Shown here one piece after another: positions 14,196 to 20,947 of a stretch of 20,947 nt of DNA. Every line of letters starts with the position of its first letter. Position 1 is the first letter of the stretch. Made by a program: the position numbers and the translations under genes. The notes under the pieces are model-generated. The model saw only the letters and a program-made list of their open reading frames with translations, did no database searches and was not told where the DNA came from. Source of the stretch: JBGSYN01 sp041750975 (GTDB lineage: Bacteria > Pseudomonadota > Alphaproteobacteria > Geminicoccales > Geminicoccaceae); NCBI GenBank assembly GCA_041750975.1, contig JBGSYN010000081.1, positions 1-20,947 of the forward strand. Direction: 5' to 3'.

Positions 14196-15683
14196 CTAGA
14201 ACCGCTCCAGTGTCGGGAAGGGCAGTTGGCCTCTGTGGATGTGCATGCGGCCGAGTTCGGCGCAGCGGTGCAGCTTGGGGAAGACTTTACCAGGATTGAG
14301 GATCTGGCTTGGATCGAAGGCGCATTTGACCCGCTGCTGCTGGTTCAGGTCGTCCTCGTTGAACATTTCCGGCATCAGATCGCGTTTCTCGACGCCCACG
14401 CCATGCTCGCCGGTCAAGACCCCGCCTACCTCGACGCAAAGCCGCAGGATATCGGCGCCGAAATTCTCCGCCGCCTCGAGTTCTCCCGGCTTGTTGGCGT
14501 CATAGAGAATGAGCGGGTGCAGATTGCCGTCGCCCGCATGGAATACGTTGGCGACCCGCAGTCCGTGGATCTCGCTCAACTCCTCCATGCGTTTGAGGAC
14601 GTGGGAGAGCTGCCGCCTGGGGATGGTGCCGTCCATGCAGAAATAATCGGGGGAGATCCGTCCGGCTGCCGGAAATGCCGCCTTGCGGCCGGCCCAGAAC
14701 CTCGCCCGTTCTTCCTCGCTCTCGCTTTCCTTGATGAAGCTGGCGCCATGTTGGCGGGCGATGCCCGAGACCGTCTCGATCAGATGATCGACTTCCGCCG
14801 AGGGCCCGTCGAGCTCGCAGATCAAAAGCGCTTCTACATCGCGTGGATAGCCCGCATGACAGAAATCCTCCGCCGCATGAATGGCCGGGCGATCCATCAT
14901 TTCGAGCCCGCCCGGAATGATACCGGCGGCAATGATCGAGGCCACCGCATCGCCGCCCTGCTCGTTGGAGGGAAAGCCCATCAAGACGGCGCGCTGAGTC
15001 TCGGGCTTCTGCAGGATCCGCACGGTGACCTCGGTGACGACCCCTAACAGCCCTTCGGAGCCGGTCATCAGGCCCAGGAGATCGTAGCCCTCGCAATCCA
15101 GATGCTTGCCGCCCAGCCGCACGACATCGCCGTTCGGCAACACCATCTCGATGCCGAGCACATTATTGGTCGTGAGCCCGTATTTGAGGCAATGCACGCC
15201 GCCCGAATTCTCGGCGATATTGCCGCCTATCGTGCACGCGATCTGCGAGGAGGGATCGGGCGCATAGTAAAACCCCGCATGCTGCACGGCCTGGGTGATC
15301 CCCAGATTCGTCACGCCCGGCTGTGCCGTCACCGTGCGGTTCTCGAAATCGACGTCGAGAATGCGGTTGAACTTGGCCAGGCCCAGAACGATGCCGTCGG
15401 TGAGCGGCAAGGCCCCGCCCGAGAGCGAGGTCCCCGCACCCCGCGGCACGACCTTGATCTTTTCCGCATCGCACAGCTTCAAGACGGCCGAAACCTGCGC
15501 CGTCGTGCTCGGCAGCACCACCGCCATCGGAACCGCGCGATAGGCCGAAAGGGCATCGCTCTCATAAGCCTTGAGCGCGATCGCGTCCTCGATGACGCCC
15601 TCGCCCGGCACGATTGTCCTGAGTGCCGCGACGATCTCGGCCCGCTTTGCCAAGCTCTCCCGATCCGGCTCCGGCATCTGCAT
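14196..15683 (-). CDS. glcD: Glycolate oxidase FAD-linked subunit GlcD
   Basis: GlcD is the catalytic flavoprotein of glycolate oxidase (glycolate to glyoxylate). The 495-residue product has the PCMH-type FAD domain with PRGAGTSLSGG at 80-90, IGGNIAENSGGVHCLKYG at 152-169 and GYDLLGLMTGSEGLLG at 199-214. The C-terminal cap domain has FHAGDGNLHP at 381-390, GEHGVG at 425-430 and DPSQILNPGK at 457-466. The frame stays open far upstream into the opposite-strand gene, but GAGGGA seven bases before the ATG at 15683 fixes the start; a second ATG two codons on is possible. It is separated from glcE and glcF by the ThiO-like, small secreted, DUF2182 and DUF1326 genes, unlike the contiguous glcDEF of E. 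coli. D-lactate dehydrogenases share this fold, but glcE and glcF nearby favour GlcD. Confidence 0.94.
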   Translation of the reverse strand: MQMPEPDRESLAKRAEIVAALRTIVPGEGVIEDAIALKAYESDALSAYRAVPMAVVLPSTTAQVSAVLKLCDAEKIKVVPRGAGTSLSGGALPLTDGIVLGLAKFNRILDVDFENRTVTAQPGVTNLGITQAVQHAGFYYAPDPSSQIACTIGGNIAENSGGVHCLKYGLTTNNVLGIEMVLPNGDVVRLGGKHLDCEGYDLLGLMTGSEGLLGVVTEVTVRILQKPETQRAVLMGFPSNEQGGDAVASIIAAGIIPGGLEMMDRPAIHAAEDFCHAGYPRDVEALLICELDGPSAEVDHLIETVSGIARQHGASFIKESESEEERARFWAGRKAAFPAAGRISPDYFCMDGTIPRRQLSHVLKRMEELSEIHGLRVANVFHAGDGNLHPLILYDANKPGELEAAENFGADILRLCVEVGGVLTGEHGVGVEKRDLMPEMFNEDDLNQQQRVKCAFDPSQILNPGKVFPKLHRCAELGRMHIHRGQLPFPTLERF

Positions 15684-15908
15684 CAACTGGTCCCTCGACG
15701 TTGCATGCCGACAAAGCTGGCTTTGGAGACGCTTGCGGTCAAGCCGGTCGGCATCGACAGCCGTCCGTTCAATTCCCGGGTCAATCCAGGACCCGCTCCG
15801 CCATCCTTTTGCCGTGTTGGTTCGATGGCGCCTCCTGCCGCCCGCCTGCCAAGTCATGGAGATGTCATCGTCGCCCGCTAACTCGGGCAGGGCTTTCGGG
15901 AGGAGCCT
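15684..15908. promoter_or_regulatory. Divergent glcD/phosphodiesterase intergenic region
   Basis: These 225 bp separate two divergent genes. They contain the glcD ribosome binding site GAGGGA (minus strand, about 15691-15696), the phosphodiesterase ribosome binding site GGGAGGAG (about 15898-15905) and the inverted-repeat structure at 15705-15754. I see no further gene, repeat or clear promoter. Confidence 0.5.
15705..15754 (-). promoter_or_regulatory. Potential stem-loop in the glcD leader
   Basis: ATGCCGAC (15705-15712) and GTCGGCAT (15747-15754) are perfect 8-bp inverted repeats. Nested inside, GGCTT (15719-15723) and AAGCC (15741-15745) can also pair. The element ends about nine bases before the glcD ribosome binding site. 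It could be a folded leader or a protein-binding site; neither is proven. Confidence 0.3.
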
Positions 15909-16823
15909 ATGGACAGACGGGCCTTTATGACGAACGTGGCGGGTGCTGCATCCTTGCCTGCATTGGGATCTGCGGCGTTGGCTCAAAGCGGACTTGTCGT
16001 GAAACGTTTTGAGAGTCCCGAGGCGCTGGCCGCCTACACCCGATTGAGCGTTCTCAACCAGCCGCTCTTGATGGCGCATCGCGCCGGCTATTCGCCGCAA
16101 GGCACATGGCCCGAATGCGCGATCGAATCCGCCGAGCGTGTGGTCCGCACCGGACCGGCGATGATCGAAATCGATGTGCGCCGCACCGTCGATGGCGCCA
16201 TGGTTTGCTTGCATGACGCGACCCTGGATCGGGAAACCACCGGCGCCGGCGACCTCAAGGAGACCGCGCTTGCCGATTTCAAGCGGCTGCGCCTGCGCGA
16301 TGCGACGGGTGCGGTGACCGATTTCGAGCCCGCGACGTTCGAGGAGTTTCTCGCTTGGGGCGACAACGGCGCACTGCTCTGGCTGGACACCAAAGATGTC
16401 GAGTCTGCCGAACTCGTCGCACTAATCCGCGATCATAGGGCCGAAGCGCGCGTGATCGTCTCTGCCTATGGCCGCGACATGCTCGCTGCCTACATGGAAG
16501 CGGCGCCAGACCTCGTCTATTTCGTGCCGATCATTCCCGATCTGGACTTGCCCGATCTCGACGCCGTGCTGGCGACAGGCCTGGACCCGAATCACATGAT
16601 CGGCTTTGCCGGTTGGTACGTGCCCAATATGCGCCGCAGCCTCGCCATGGCGGAGCGCGACATTCCGGCTCTCCTCGATCTCGGCCGCGCCGACAGCCGC
16701 CTCACACCCGATCGACTCGACGACCGGCTCGACACGACAGCGGTCGCAGAGGGCTTCCCCATGATCAACACGGATCAGTGCGCCGCCGTCATGGACATCC
16801 TCAAGATCAAAGACTGGGCCTGA
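15909..16823 (+). CDS. Exported glycerophosphodiester phosphodiesterase (GDPD) family protein
   Basis: GDPD enzymes hydrolyse glycerophosphodiesters to glycerol-3-phosphate and an alcohol. The 304-residue protein has an N-terminal twin-arginine signal (DRRAFMT at 2-8) with likely cleavage at ALA-Q (25/26), so it should be periplasmic. The catalytic core is present: AHRAG with His57 and Arg58, WPECAIES with Glu69, MIEIDVRRTVDG with Glu87 and Asp89, and CLHDATLDRETTG with His102. Together these form the metal and general acid/base site of the TIM-barrel family. GGGAGGAG precedes the ATG. It stands alone, with no glp or ugp transport genes in view. The enzyme class is well supported; the natural substrate is not known. 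Confidence 0.9.
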   Translation: MDRRAFMTNVAGAASLPALGSAALAQSGLVVKRFESPEALAAYTRLSVLNQPLLMAHRAGYSPQGTWPECAIESAERVVRTGPAMIEIDVRRTVDGAMVCLHDATLDRETTGAGDLKETALADFKRLRLRDATGAVTDFEPATFEEFLAWGDNGALLWLDTKDVESAELVALIRDHRAEARVIVSAYGRDMLAAYMEAAPDLVYFVPIIPDLDLPDLDAVLATGLDPNHMIGFAGWYVPNMRRSLAMAERDIPALLDLGRADSRLTPDRLDDRLDTTAVAEGFPMINTDQCAAVMDILKIKDWA

Positions 16824-16860
16824 ACTCTCGTTCGTTCGAAATGCGGTGCCTAATTGTACA

Positions 16861-16881
16861 GGGCCGTCACGATGACGGCCC
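16861..16881. terminator. Strong hairpin between convergent genes
   Basis: GGGCCGTCA (16861-16869) and TGACGGCCC (16873-16881) form a perfect 9-bp stem with a CGA loop. It lies 37 bp after the phosphodiesterase stop and in the gap to the convergent protease-like gene, where it could end transcription from both sides. Neither flank has a clear T-run, so it is either a poor intrinsic terminator or another kind of transcript end. Confidence 0.5.
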
Positions 16882-16957
16882 ACATTGCGAATGCTGCGCG
16901 ATCCGGCACCGCATCTGCATCATGTCTTTCGCGCGTCTATCGCGGCTTGAACTCGAT

Positions 16958-17656
16958 CTACGCGTAGATATCCCATCGCTTCGGTCCAGGCGCCAAACTA
17001 TTGTAATTCATCACCTGCCAGTGCTCGATCCACCAGGCGTGCAGTTCTTGTCGACTTGGCTGCTTGCCATGCATCCAATACTGGCCACTATTGGGATCGA
17101 ACAAGTAAAAATTGTCCGACCTGGAGTCGACGGCAATGGAATGTCCCTTGCCGGAATAGCTTCCTTGCCAGAACGAAAAAATACCGATGCATTGGCCGTT
17201 AAGAAAAAACTGACAATAACTGTCATGCCCATTCAATCCGCCGGTTTGATCCTTCTTGGCCGGAACCCCGCCTTCGAACGTTTGCACCGGCGAGGTCGAG
17301 CCGTGATTGATTGTCGTATCGAATTCGCCGACCGATTGCTGACCCTTGATCGGTGCAAGAATTGACTCGCAAAAGAGCCACTTGGCCGCGTTGTCGCCCT
17401 GTCTTGGACTTTGAGTAATTCGCCCCTCGACCCACTTCTTGCAGATCGTGTGACAAATACCTGACGTCACAGATACCGGTTGTGCCGTTGACTTTGCATT
17501 ATTTATTAGATCGACGTCATTATTGCTGTCAATACTGTTGGAAAAGCGAATAGTCGTCGACTTTCCCGAGTCGAGATGATCGGCCTGGGCGAAGACCGTA
17601 ACCTGCCCTTTCAAATCGTCTTTCCACTTCTTTTGAACGTCTTTGAGCGTCGCCAT
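16958..17656 (-). CDS. Predicted C58 (YopT/AvrPphB-like) papain-fold cysteine protease
   Basis: This 232-residue protein has no signal peptide or membrane segment. Three segments resemble the catalytic core of the YopT/AvrPphB (C58) peptidases: SGICHTICKKWV with Cys68, GHSIAVD with His172, and FYLFDPNSGQYW with Asp187. The His-to-Asp distance is 15 residues, as in AvrPphB (His212/Asp227) and close to YopT (His258/Asp274). The Cys-to-His distance of 104 is comparable. The start at 17656 has GGAGG ten bases upstream; an in-frame ATG at 17692 lacks this. The gene is much less GC-rich than its neighbours: a 60-base hand count gives 26 G+C at 17461-17520 against 40 at 16621-16680. C58 proteases are mainly type III effectors or domains of large toxins, but no secretion or immunity gene is visible here. 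The family assignment is motif-based and should be treated as likely, not certain. Confidence 0.65.
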   Translation of the reverse strand: MATLKDVQKKWKDDLKGQVTVFAQADHLDSGKSTTIRFSNSIDSNNDVDLINNAKSTAQPVSVTSGICHTICKKWVEGRITQSPRQGDNAAKWLFCESILAPIKGQQSVGEFDTTINHGSTSPVQTFEGGVPAKKDQTGGLNGHDSYCQFFLNGQCIGIFSFWQGSYSGKGHSIAVDSRSDNFYLFDPNSGQYWMHGKQPSRQELHAWWIEHWQVMNYNSLAPGPKRWDIYA

Positions 17657-18106
17657 AGCGTTTGAACCTCCGGTTAGGCGTGAGAGCAACACGCCCGCAG
17701 GATAGTTTCGTGGCGTCGTTCAAATGTATCAGTCGTCACATCCCAAGCGCACAGCTTCCACACGATATCTCACGAATACGCGAATAATGGGCAATAGAAG
17801 GCAGCGGAGGCTATTGAGCGTGAAACCACCCCAATAGTTACACCAGGAGCGCCATCACACGGCATAAAGGTCCACGGGCGCTTCCAAGCCCCTGAGCGTG
17901 TATTCGTGCGGCGTGCTCGCGATCATTTCGTTCCCGGCACGCTCAACGATGGGGTGCCGGCTGAACCAATATCCCCGACCAATTCGTCGCGTTTAGCCGC
18001 GAAGTGCTGCTGGATCTGGCGCGCGGCTAAAACCGCCTGCCTGACGTGGAACACAAACCAGGGATCGCGGCTCAGGCAACAGTGTCGGTGTACAAAACTG
18101 AGCGGA
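17657..18106. other. 450-bp gene-poor stretch between protease and oxidase locus
   Basis: There is no intact gene here. The right half (17855-18069) holds a decayed coding remnant described separately. The left half (17657-17854) has only the ribosome binding site of the protease gene (GGAGG near 17667-17671) and no promoter, repeat or terminator that I can support. Composition shifts from AT-rich near the protease gene to GC-rich near 18000. Confidence 0.6.
17855..18069 (-). pseudogene. Decayed coding remnant, possibly class III adenylate/guanylate cyclase C-terminus
   Basis: Two minus-strand frames look like pieces of one gene. Frame A (18069-17923) encodes a segment with VRQAVLAARQIQQHFAAKRD, then ELVGDIGSAGTPS, then a stop. 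Its GDIGSAG part resembles the GDIG(S/A)xxR...YTVIGD stretch of class III cyclases. Frame B (from about 17944) reads ERAGNEMIAS then HEYTLRGLEAPVDLYAV and stops at 17857-17855. That last piece matches the usual cyclase C-terminal pattern, 'L+G...PV.+Y.V'. The middle of the catalytic domain would be missing and the frames are offset by a shift. No intact start exists. The identification rests on short motifs and may be wrong; that it is a remnant rather than a live gene is better supported. Confidence 0.4.
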
Positions 18107-18475
18107 TTACTCGCCCGGCCCGAAGAAGACGTTGCGGGTCAGCAAGGTATAGTCGGATTCGATTACCATGATGGCGACGAACACCAGGATCGCCAGCGGC
18201 GGCAGCAAGATGACGAGGTTGAGCGCGAGCCGTTCCCAGGCGAGGTGCATGAAGATCGCCATGATCAGGCCGGCCTTGAGCATCATGAAGATGAGGATCA
18301 GCGACCATCGGAGATAGCCTTCGAGACCCGCATAATCGACCCAATACGAGCATGCGCTGAGGACGAACAGCAATCCCCAGATGACGAAATAGGTTTTCAG
18401 CGGATGCTGCTGATGTTCGTCCGACCCGGATGCCTTATGCTGCTGCGCTCGATCCTGGATGGTGGTCCCTGTCAT
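18107..18475 (-). CDS. Cytochrome c oxidase subunit IV (bacterial COX4_pro type)
   Basis: This 122-residue membrane protein has three transmembrane helices, at about 29-48, 57-77 and 84-105. The second carries the KAGLIMAIFMHL motif typical of small bacterial subunit IV proteins (the CyoD/CtaF-like group). A polar N-terminus of about 27 residues, rich in Gln and His, precedes them. GAGAGG lies four bases before the ATG at 18475. It follows subunit III by 8 bp and closes the oxidase operon. The frame stays open far beyond this start into the upstream genes, but that extension is out of frame with them and is not real. Subunit IV is an accessory, probably needed for assembly or stability. Confidence 0.9.
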   Translation of the reverse strand: MTGTTIQDRAQQHKASGSDEHQQHPLKTYFVIWGLLFVLSACSYWVDYAGLEGYLRWSLILIFMMLKAGLIMAIFMHLAWERLALNLVILLPPLAILVFVAIMVIESDYTLLTRNVFFGPGE

Positions 18476-18483
18476 GTCGCCTC

Positions 18484-19200
18484 TCACCAAAGATAGAAGA
18501 ATGCAAAGATGAAGACCCAGACCAGGTCGACGAAATGCCAGTAGAGGCCCATGACCTCGACGTTTTCGTAGTTCCCCCTGCGGCTGGTGAAGAAACCTCG
18601 TCTGCCGGTGTCGTAGTCGCCGCGCCAGACCTTGCGCGCCACGATCAACAGGAAGATCACGCCGATCGTGACATGGGTGCCGTGAAAGCCGGTGATCATG
18701 AAGAAGGTCGCACCGAATTGCTCGGCACCCCACGGATTGCCCCAGGGCCGGACGCCTTCGGAGATCAATTTGGTCCATTCGAAGGCCTGCATGCCGACGA
18801 ACGTGGCACCCAATAAGGCCGTGGTCAGCAGCAGGGCCGCCGTCTTTACCCGGTCGCGCCGGTAGCCGAAATTGACGGCAAGCGCCATCGTGCCGCTGCT
18901 GGAAATCAAGACGAAAGTCATGATGGCGATCAGAATCAGTGGCAGGTTGGCGCCGCCGATGTGCAGGGCGAAGACCTCGCTCGGGTTCGGCCAAGGAACC
19001 TGCGTCGACATCCGGGCCGTCATGTAGGAGAGGAGGAAGCAGCCGAAGACGAAGGTGTCGCTGAGCAGGAAAATCCAGATCATCGCCTTGCCCCAAGTGA
19101 CGTTCTTGAAGGCACGCTGATCCGATGACCAGTCGGCGATCAGCCCGCGCAGTCCCGGGGGCCGGCTGTAGGTCGGTTCGAGGGTCGTGGTATTGGCCAT
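18484..19200 (-). CDS. Heme-copper oxidase subunit III (standard type)
   Basis: This 238-residue inner-membrane protein has five or more transmembrane segments. Its hallmarks are WIFLLSDTFVFGCFLLSY in the first helix, GMQAFEW with the conserved glutamate Glu141, GFHGTHVTIGVIF and the C-terminal YWHFVDLVWVFIF. The Glu position corresponds to the acidic residue of subunit III in mitochondrial-type oxidases. It lies 12 bp after the second, divergent subunit III gene and 8 bp before subunit IV. It resembles the CoxP/CoxO pair arrangement of Bradyrhizobium coxMNOP, but I do not assign a symbol because which copy equals which is uncertain. Confidence 0.93.
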   Translation of the reverse strand: MANTTTLEPTYSRPPGLRGLIADWSSDQRAFKNVTWGKAMIWIFLLSDTFVFGCFLLSYMTARMSTQVPWPNPSEVFALHIGGANLPLILIAIMTFVLISSSGTMALAVNFGYRRDRVKTAALLLTTALLGATFVGMQAFEWTKLISEGVRPWGNPWGAEQFGATFFMITGFHGTHVTIGVIFLLIVARKVWRGDYDTGRRGFFTSRRGNYENVEVMGLYWHFVDLVWVFIFAFFYLW

Positions 19201-19212
19201 GGGTGCGATCCC

Positions 19213-19908
19213 CTAGGTCAGCAACTGGCGGCAGATGAAGATGAACTGATAGGCCCAGCCGCGAAACAGAACGATCATGCCGATCCAGACGAACAGCAGG
19301 AAATGCCAGTACATGGCGCAAAGCTCGACGCTGAGTCGAAGTTTGATGATACCAGTTTCGCCCAACGCCCTGGCCATGGTCCTGGAAAGGGCCACGAGAC
19401 CGCCCATGATGTGCAACCCGTGCAGGGCCGTGATCAGGTAAAAAAAGCTGTTGGCAGGGTTGGCCGTCAGGAAATAGCCGGTTTCCGACAATTCCCGCCA
19501 GGCGAACAGCTGGCCGATGAGAAATCCGATTGCCGACACGCCGCCGGTCACGAGCCCGATTTTGACCGTGTTCAGGTTGCCGTCGCGCGCGCCGACGACG
19601 GCACATTGCAAGGCAGCACTGCTCAAGACCAGAATGACGGTATTGACGAGGAGGAGGTCCGGCAGCGGCATGGTACGCCAGTCGGAATACTCCATGCGCA
19701 TGAAGTAGGCGCTGGCGAAAAGCGCGAACAAGGCGCCGACCACGGCGAGGAAAACGCTGAGGCCGATCTTCGCCGTCGGCAGGCTGGATCCTTCCAGCGC
19801 GGTGCCGGCGCCTTGCTCGAGCCAGGGCTTCGACATCAGCCGCTGGTGCGACAGCCACCAACCGGCGATGCCGAAGATTACCAAGAGGAAGACGAGGATG
19901 ACGCTCAT
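19213..19908 (-). CDS. Second, divergent cytochrome c oxidase subunit III
   Basis: This 231-residue membrane protein of the subunit III superfamily has an extra N-terminal helix (residues 2-19, ending in GWWLSHQRLM). It keeps ALHGLHIMGGLVAL and the C-terminal YWHFLLFVWIGMIVLF of the family. Where the neighbouring subunit III has QAFEW, this one reads QLFAW (133-137), so the conserved glutamate is alanine at 136. The frame extends upstream to 20004, but GAAGG before the ATG at 19908 and the usual N-terminus fix the start there. It lies 10 bp after subunit I. Two unequal subunit III genes in a row are also found in the alternative oxidase cluster coxMNOP of Bradyrhizobium. Confidence 0.9.
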   Translation of the reverse strand: MSVILVFLLVIFGIAGWWLSHQRLMSKPWLEQGAGTALEGSSLPTAKIGLSVFLAVVGALFALFASAYFMRMEYSDWRTMPLPDLLLVNTVILVLSSAALQCAVVGARDGNLNTVKIGLVTGGVSAIGFLIGQLFAWRELSETGYFLTANPANSFFYLITALHGLHIMGGLVALSRTMARALGETGIIKLRLSVELCAMYWHFLLFVWIGMIVLFRGWAYQFIFICRQLLT

Positions 19909-19918
19909 CGGCGCACCT

Positions 19919-20947
19919 TCAGGCAGGCTGCGGTGCGCTGTGACCCGACCCGGGGTCGTTCTGCGCGATGAAGTCCTCGGGCGCCCCGGGCACGCTGAAA
20001 TCATAGGCCCAGCGATAGACTACCGGCAATTCCTTGCCCCAATTGCCGTGGGTCGGCGGCGTTTCCGGTGTCTGCCATTCCAGGGTCGGTGCGCGCCAGG
20101 GATTGGGGCCGGATTCCCTGCCGTAACGCAGGCTCCAGAAAATGTTGAACATGAAGACGAGCTGGGCGAAGCCGACGACGAAAGCGGCGACGCTGATGAA
20201 GGCGTTTAGGGTGGCTACCGATTCCGGGATGAACGACGTGACACCCAATTCGGGATAGCGGCGCGGCACGCCGACCAGCCCCACATAGTGCATCGGGAAG
20301 AAGATCAGATAGGCGCCGATGAAGGTGACCCAGAAATGGAACTGGCCCATCGCCTCGTTCAGCACCCGGCCGGTCATCTTCGGATACCAATGATAGATCG
20401 CCCCGAGAATTACCAGGATCGGCGCAACACCCATCACCATGTGGAAATGCGCCACGACGAACATGGTGTCGGAAAGCGGGACGTCGACCACGACATTGCC
20501 GAGAAAGAGGCCGGTAAGGCCGCCATTGACGAAGGTGACGATGAAGGCGAGCGCGAACAGCATCGGCACGGTCAGGTGGATGTCGCCGCGCCAGAGCGTC
20601 AGCACCCAATTATAGACCTTGATCGCCGTCGGCACCGCGATGATCAATGTTGTCGTCGCGAAGAAGAAGCCGAAATATGGATCCATGCCGCTGACATACA
20701 TGTGGTGCGCCCAGACCACGAAGCTGAGCGCTCCGATGATGACGATCGCCCAGACCATCATCCGGTAACCGAAGATGTTCTTGCGCGCATGCGTGGCGAT
20801 CAGATCCGAGACGATGCCGAAGGCGGGAAGGGCGACGATATAGACTTCCGGGTGCCCGAAGAACCAGAAGAGGTGCTGGAAGAGGATCGGGGAGCCGCCG
20901 CCATAGCTGAGCTGCTCGCCCATCTCGACCAGCGCCGGCATGAAGAA
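19919..20947 (-). CDS. Cytochrome c oxidase subunit I, N-terminus beyond window edge
   Basis: About 342 C-terminal residues of a heme-copper oxidase subunit I are present; the frame runs off the right edge (codons for Phe-Phe precede the first internal ATG). Counting from that Met, the Cu-B ligand and cross-linked tyrosine are in GHPEVY (His30, Tyr34). The other Cu-B histidines are in WAHHMY (79, 80). The K-channel lysine is in AVPTAIKVYNW (Lys108). Heme a3 and heme a ligands are in VVAHFHMVMG (165, 167). These make it an A-type oxygen reductase. The C-terminal tail is extended and polar. The missing N-terminal part carries the D-channel and the other heme a ligand. Subunit II is expected beyond the edge. 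Confidence 0.95.
   Translation of the reverse strand, partial: FFMPALVEMGEQLSYGGGSPILFQHLFWFFGHPEVYIVALPAFGIVSDLIATHARKNIFGYRMMVWAIVIIGALSFVVWAHHMYVSGMDPYFGFFFATTTLIIAVPTAIKVYNWVLTLWRGDIHLTVPMLFALAFIVTFVNGGLTGLFLGNVVVDVPLSDTMFVVAHFHMVMGVAPILVILGAIYHWYPKMTGRVLNEAMGQFHFWVTFIGAYLIFFPMHYVGLVGVPRRYPELGVTSFIPESVATLNAFISVAAFVVGFAQLVFMFNIFWSLRYGRESGPNPWRAPTLEWQTPETPPTHGNWGKELPVVYRWAYDFSVPGAPEDFIAQNDPGSGHSAPQPA

Noticed and set aside
15684..16214. N-terminal extension of glcD into the phosphodiesterase gene
   Set aside because: The extension lies antisense to the phosphodiesterase coding region, and GAGGGA before the ATG at 15683 gives the normal GlcD N-terminus.
18476..19861. Upstream extension of the subunit IV frame through the subunit III genes
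   Set aside because: The extended part is Arg/Pro/His-rich and out of frame with two well-supported subunit III genes; the subunit IV start has its own ribosome binding site.
1..20947. CRISPR arrays, tRNA or rRNA genes, insertion sequences
   Set aside because: I saw no regularly spaced repeats, no tRNA-like cloverleaf or rRNA sequence, and no transposase frame or matching terminal inverted repeats, though short degenerate elements could be missed by eye.

Overview
The window is high-GC bacterial DNA, densely packed with overlapping genes and mostly transcribed leftward. The gene set suggests an alphaproteobacterium of the Rhodospirillales/Hyphomicrobiales type: GST-queG-SDR order, a three-part glycolate oxidase, a DUF1326/DUF2182 pair, and an aa3-type oxidase locus with two subunit III genes resembling Bradyrhizobium coxMNOP. 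Taxonomy is inferred from gene content only.

Layout. (1) 1-2126, minus: glutathione S-transferase, epoxyqueuosine reductase (queG) and a partial SDR/epimerase, joined by short overlaps. (2) 2226-7668, minus: a peptide/opine-type ABC importer operon of a Tat-type solute-binding protein, two permeases and one polypeptide carrying two ATPase domains, with ATGA stop/start overlaps. A GntR/FCD regulator (7811-8518, plus) is divergent from it across a 142-bp promoter region. (3) 8435-11012, minus: glcF and glcE; glcF runs 84 bp into the 3' end of the regulator gene. (4) 11105-12561, plus: a ThiO-like glycine/D-amino-acid oxidase and a small secreted protein. (5) 12574-14062, minus: DUF2182 membrane protein and DUF1326 cysteine-rich protein, behind a promoter containing a triple heptamer repeat. 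(6) 14196-15683, minus: glcD, separated from glcEF by about 3.2 kb. (7) 15909-16823, plus: an exported glycerophosphodiester phosphodiesterase. (8) 16958-18106: a low-GC island with a predicted YopT/AvrPphB-like (C58) cysteine protease and a decayed, possibly nucleotide-cyclase, gene remnant. (9) 18107-20947, minus: heme-copper oxidase subunits I (partial), III, III' and IV.

How the genes work together. GlcD, GlcE and GlcF form the membrane-associated glycolate oxidase (glycolate to glyoxylate). The adjacent ThiO-like oxidase would also give glyoxylate if its substrate is glycine, so the region may be a glyoxylate-forming neighbourhood. The ABC importer is probably controlled by the divergent FCD regulator; its substrate is unknown. 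The oxidase genes encode a terminal oxidase whose subunit II should lie just beyond the right edge. The least expected item is the lone C58-like protease, which is compositionally foreign and has no secretion genes in view.
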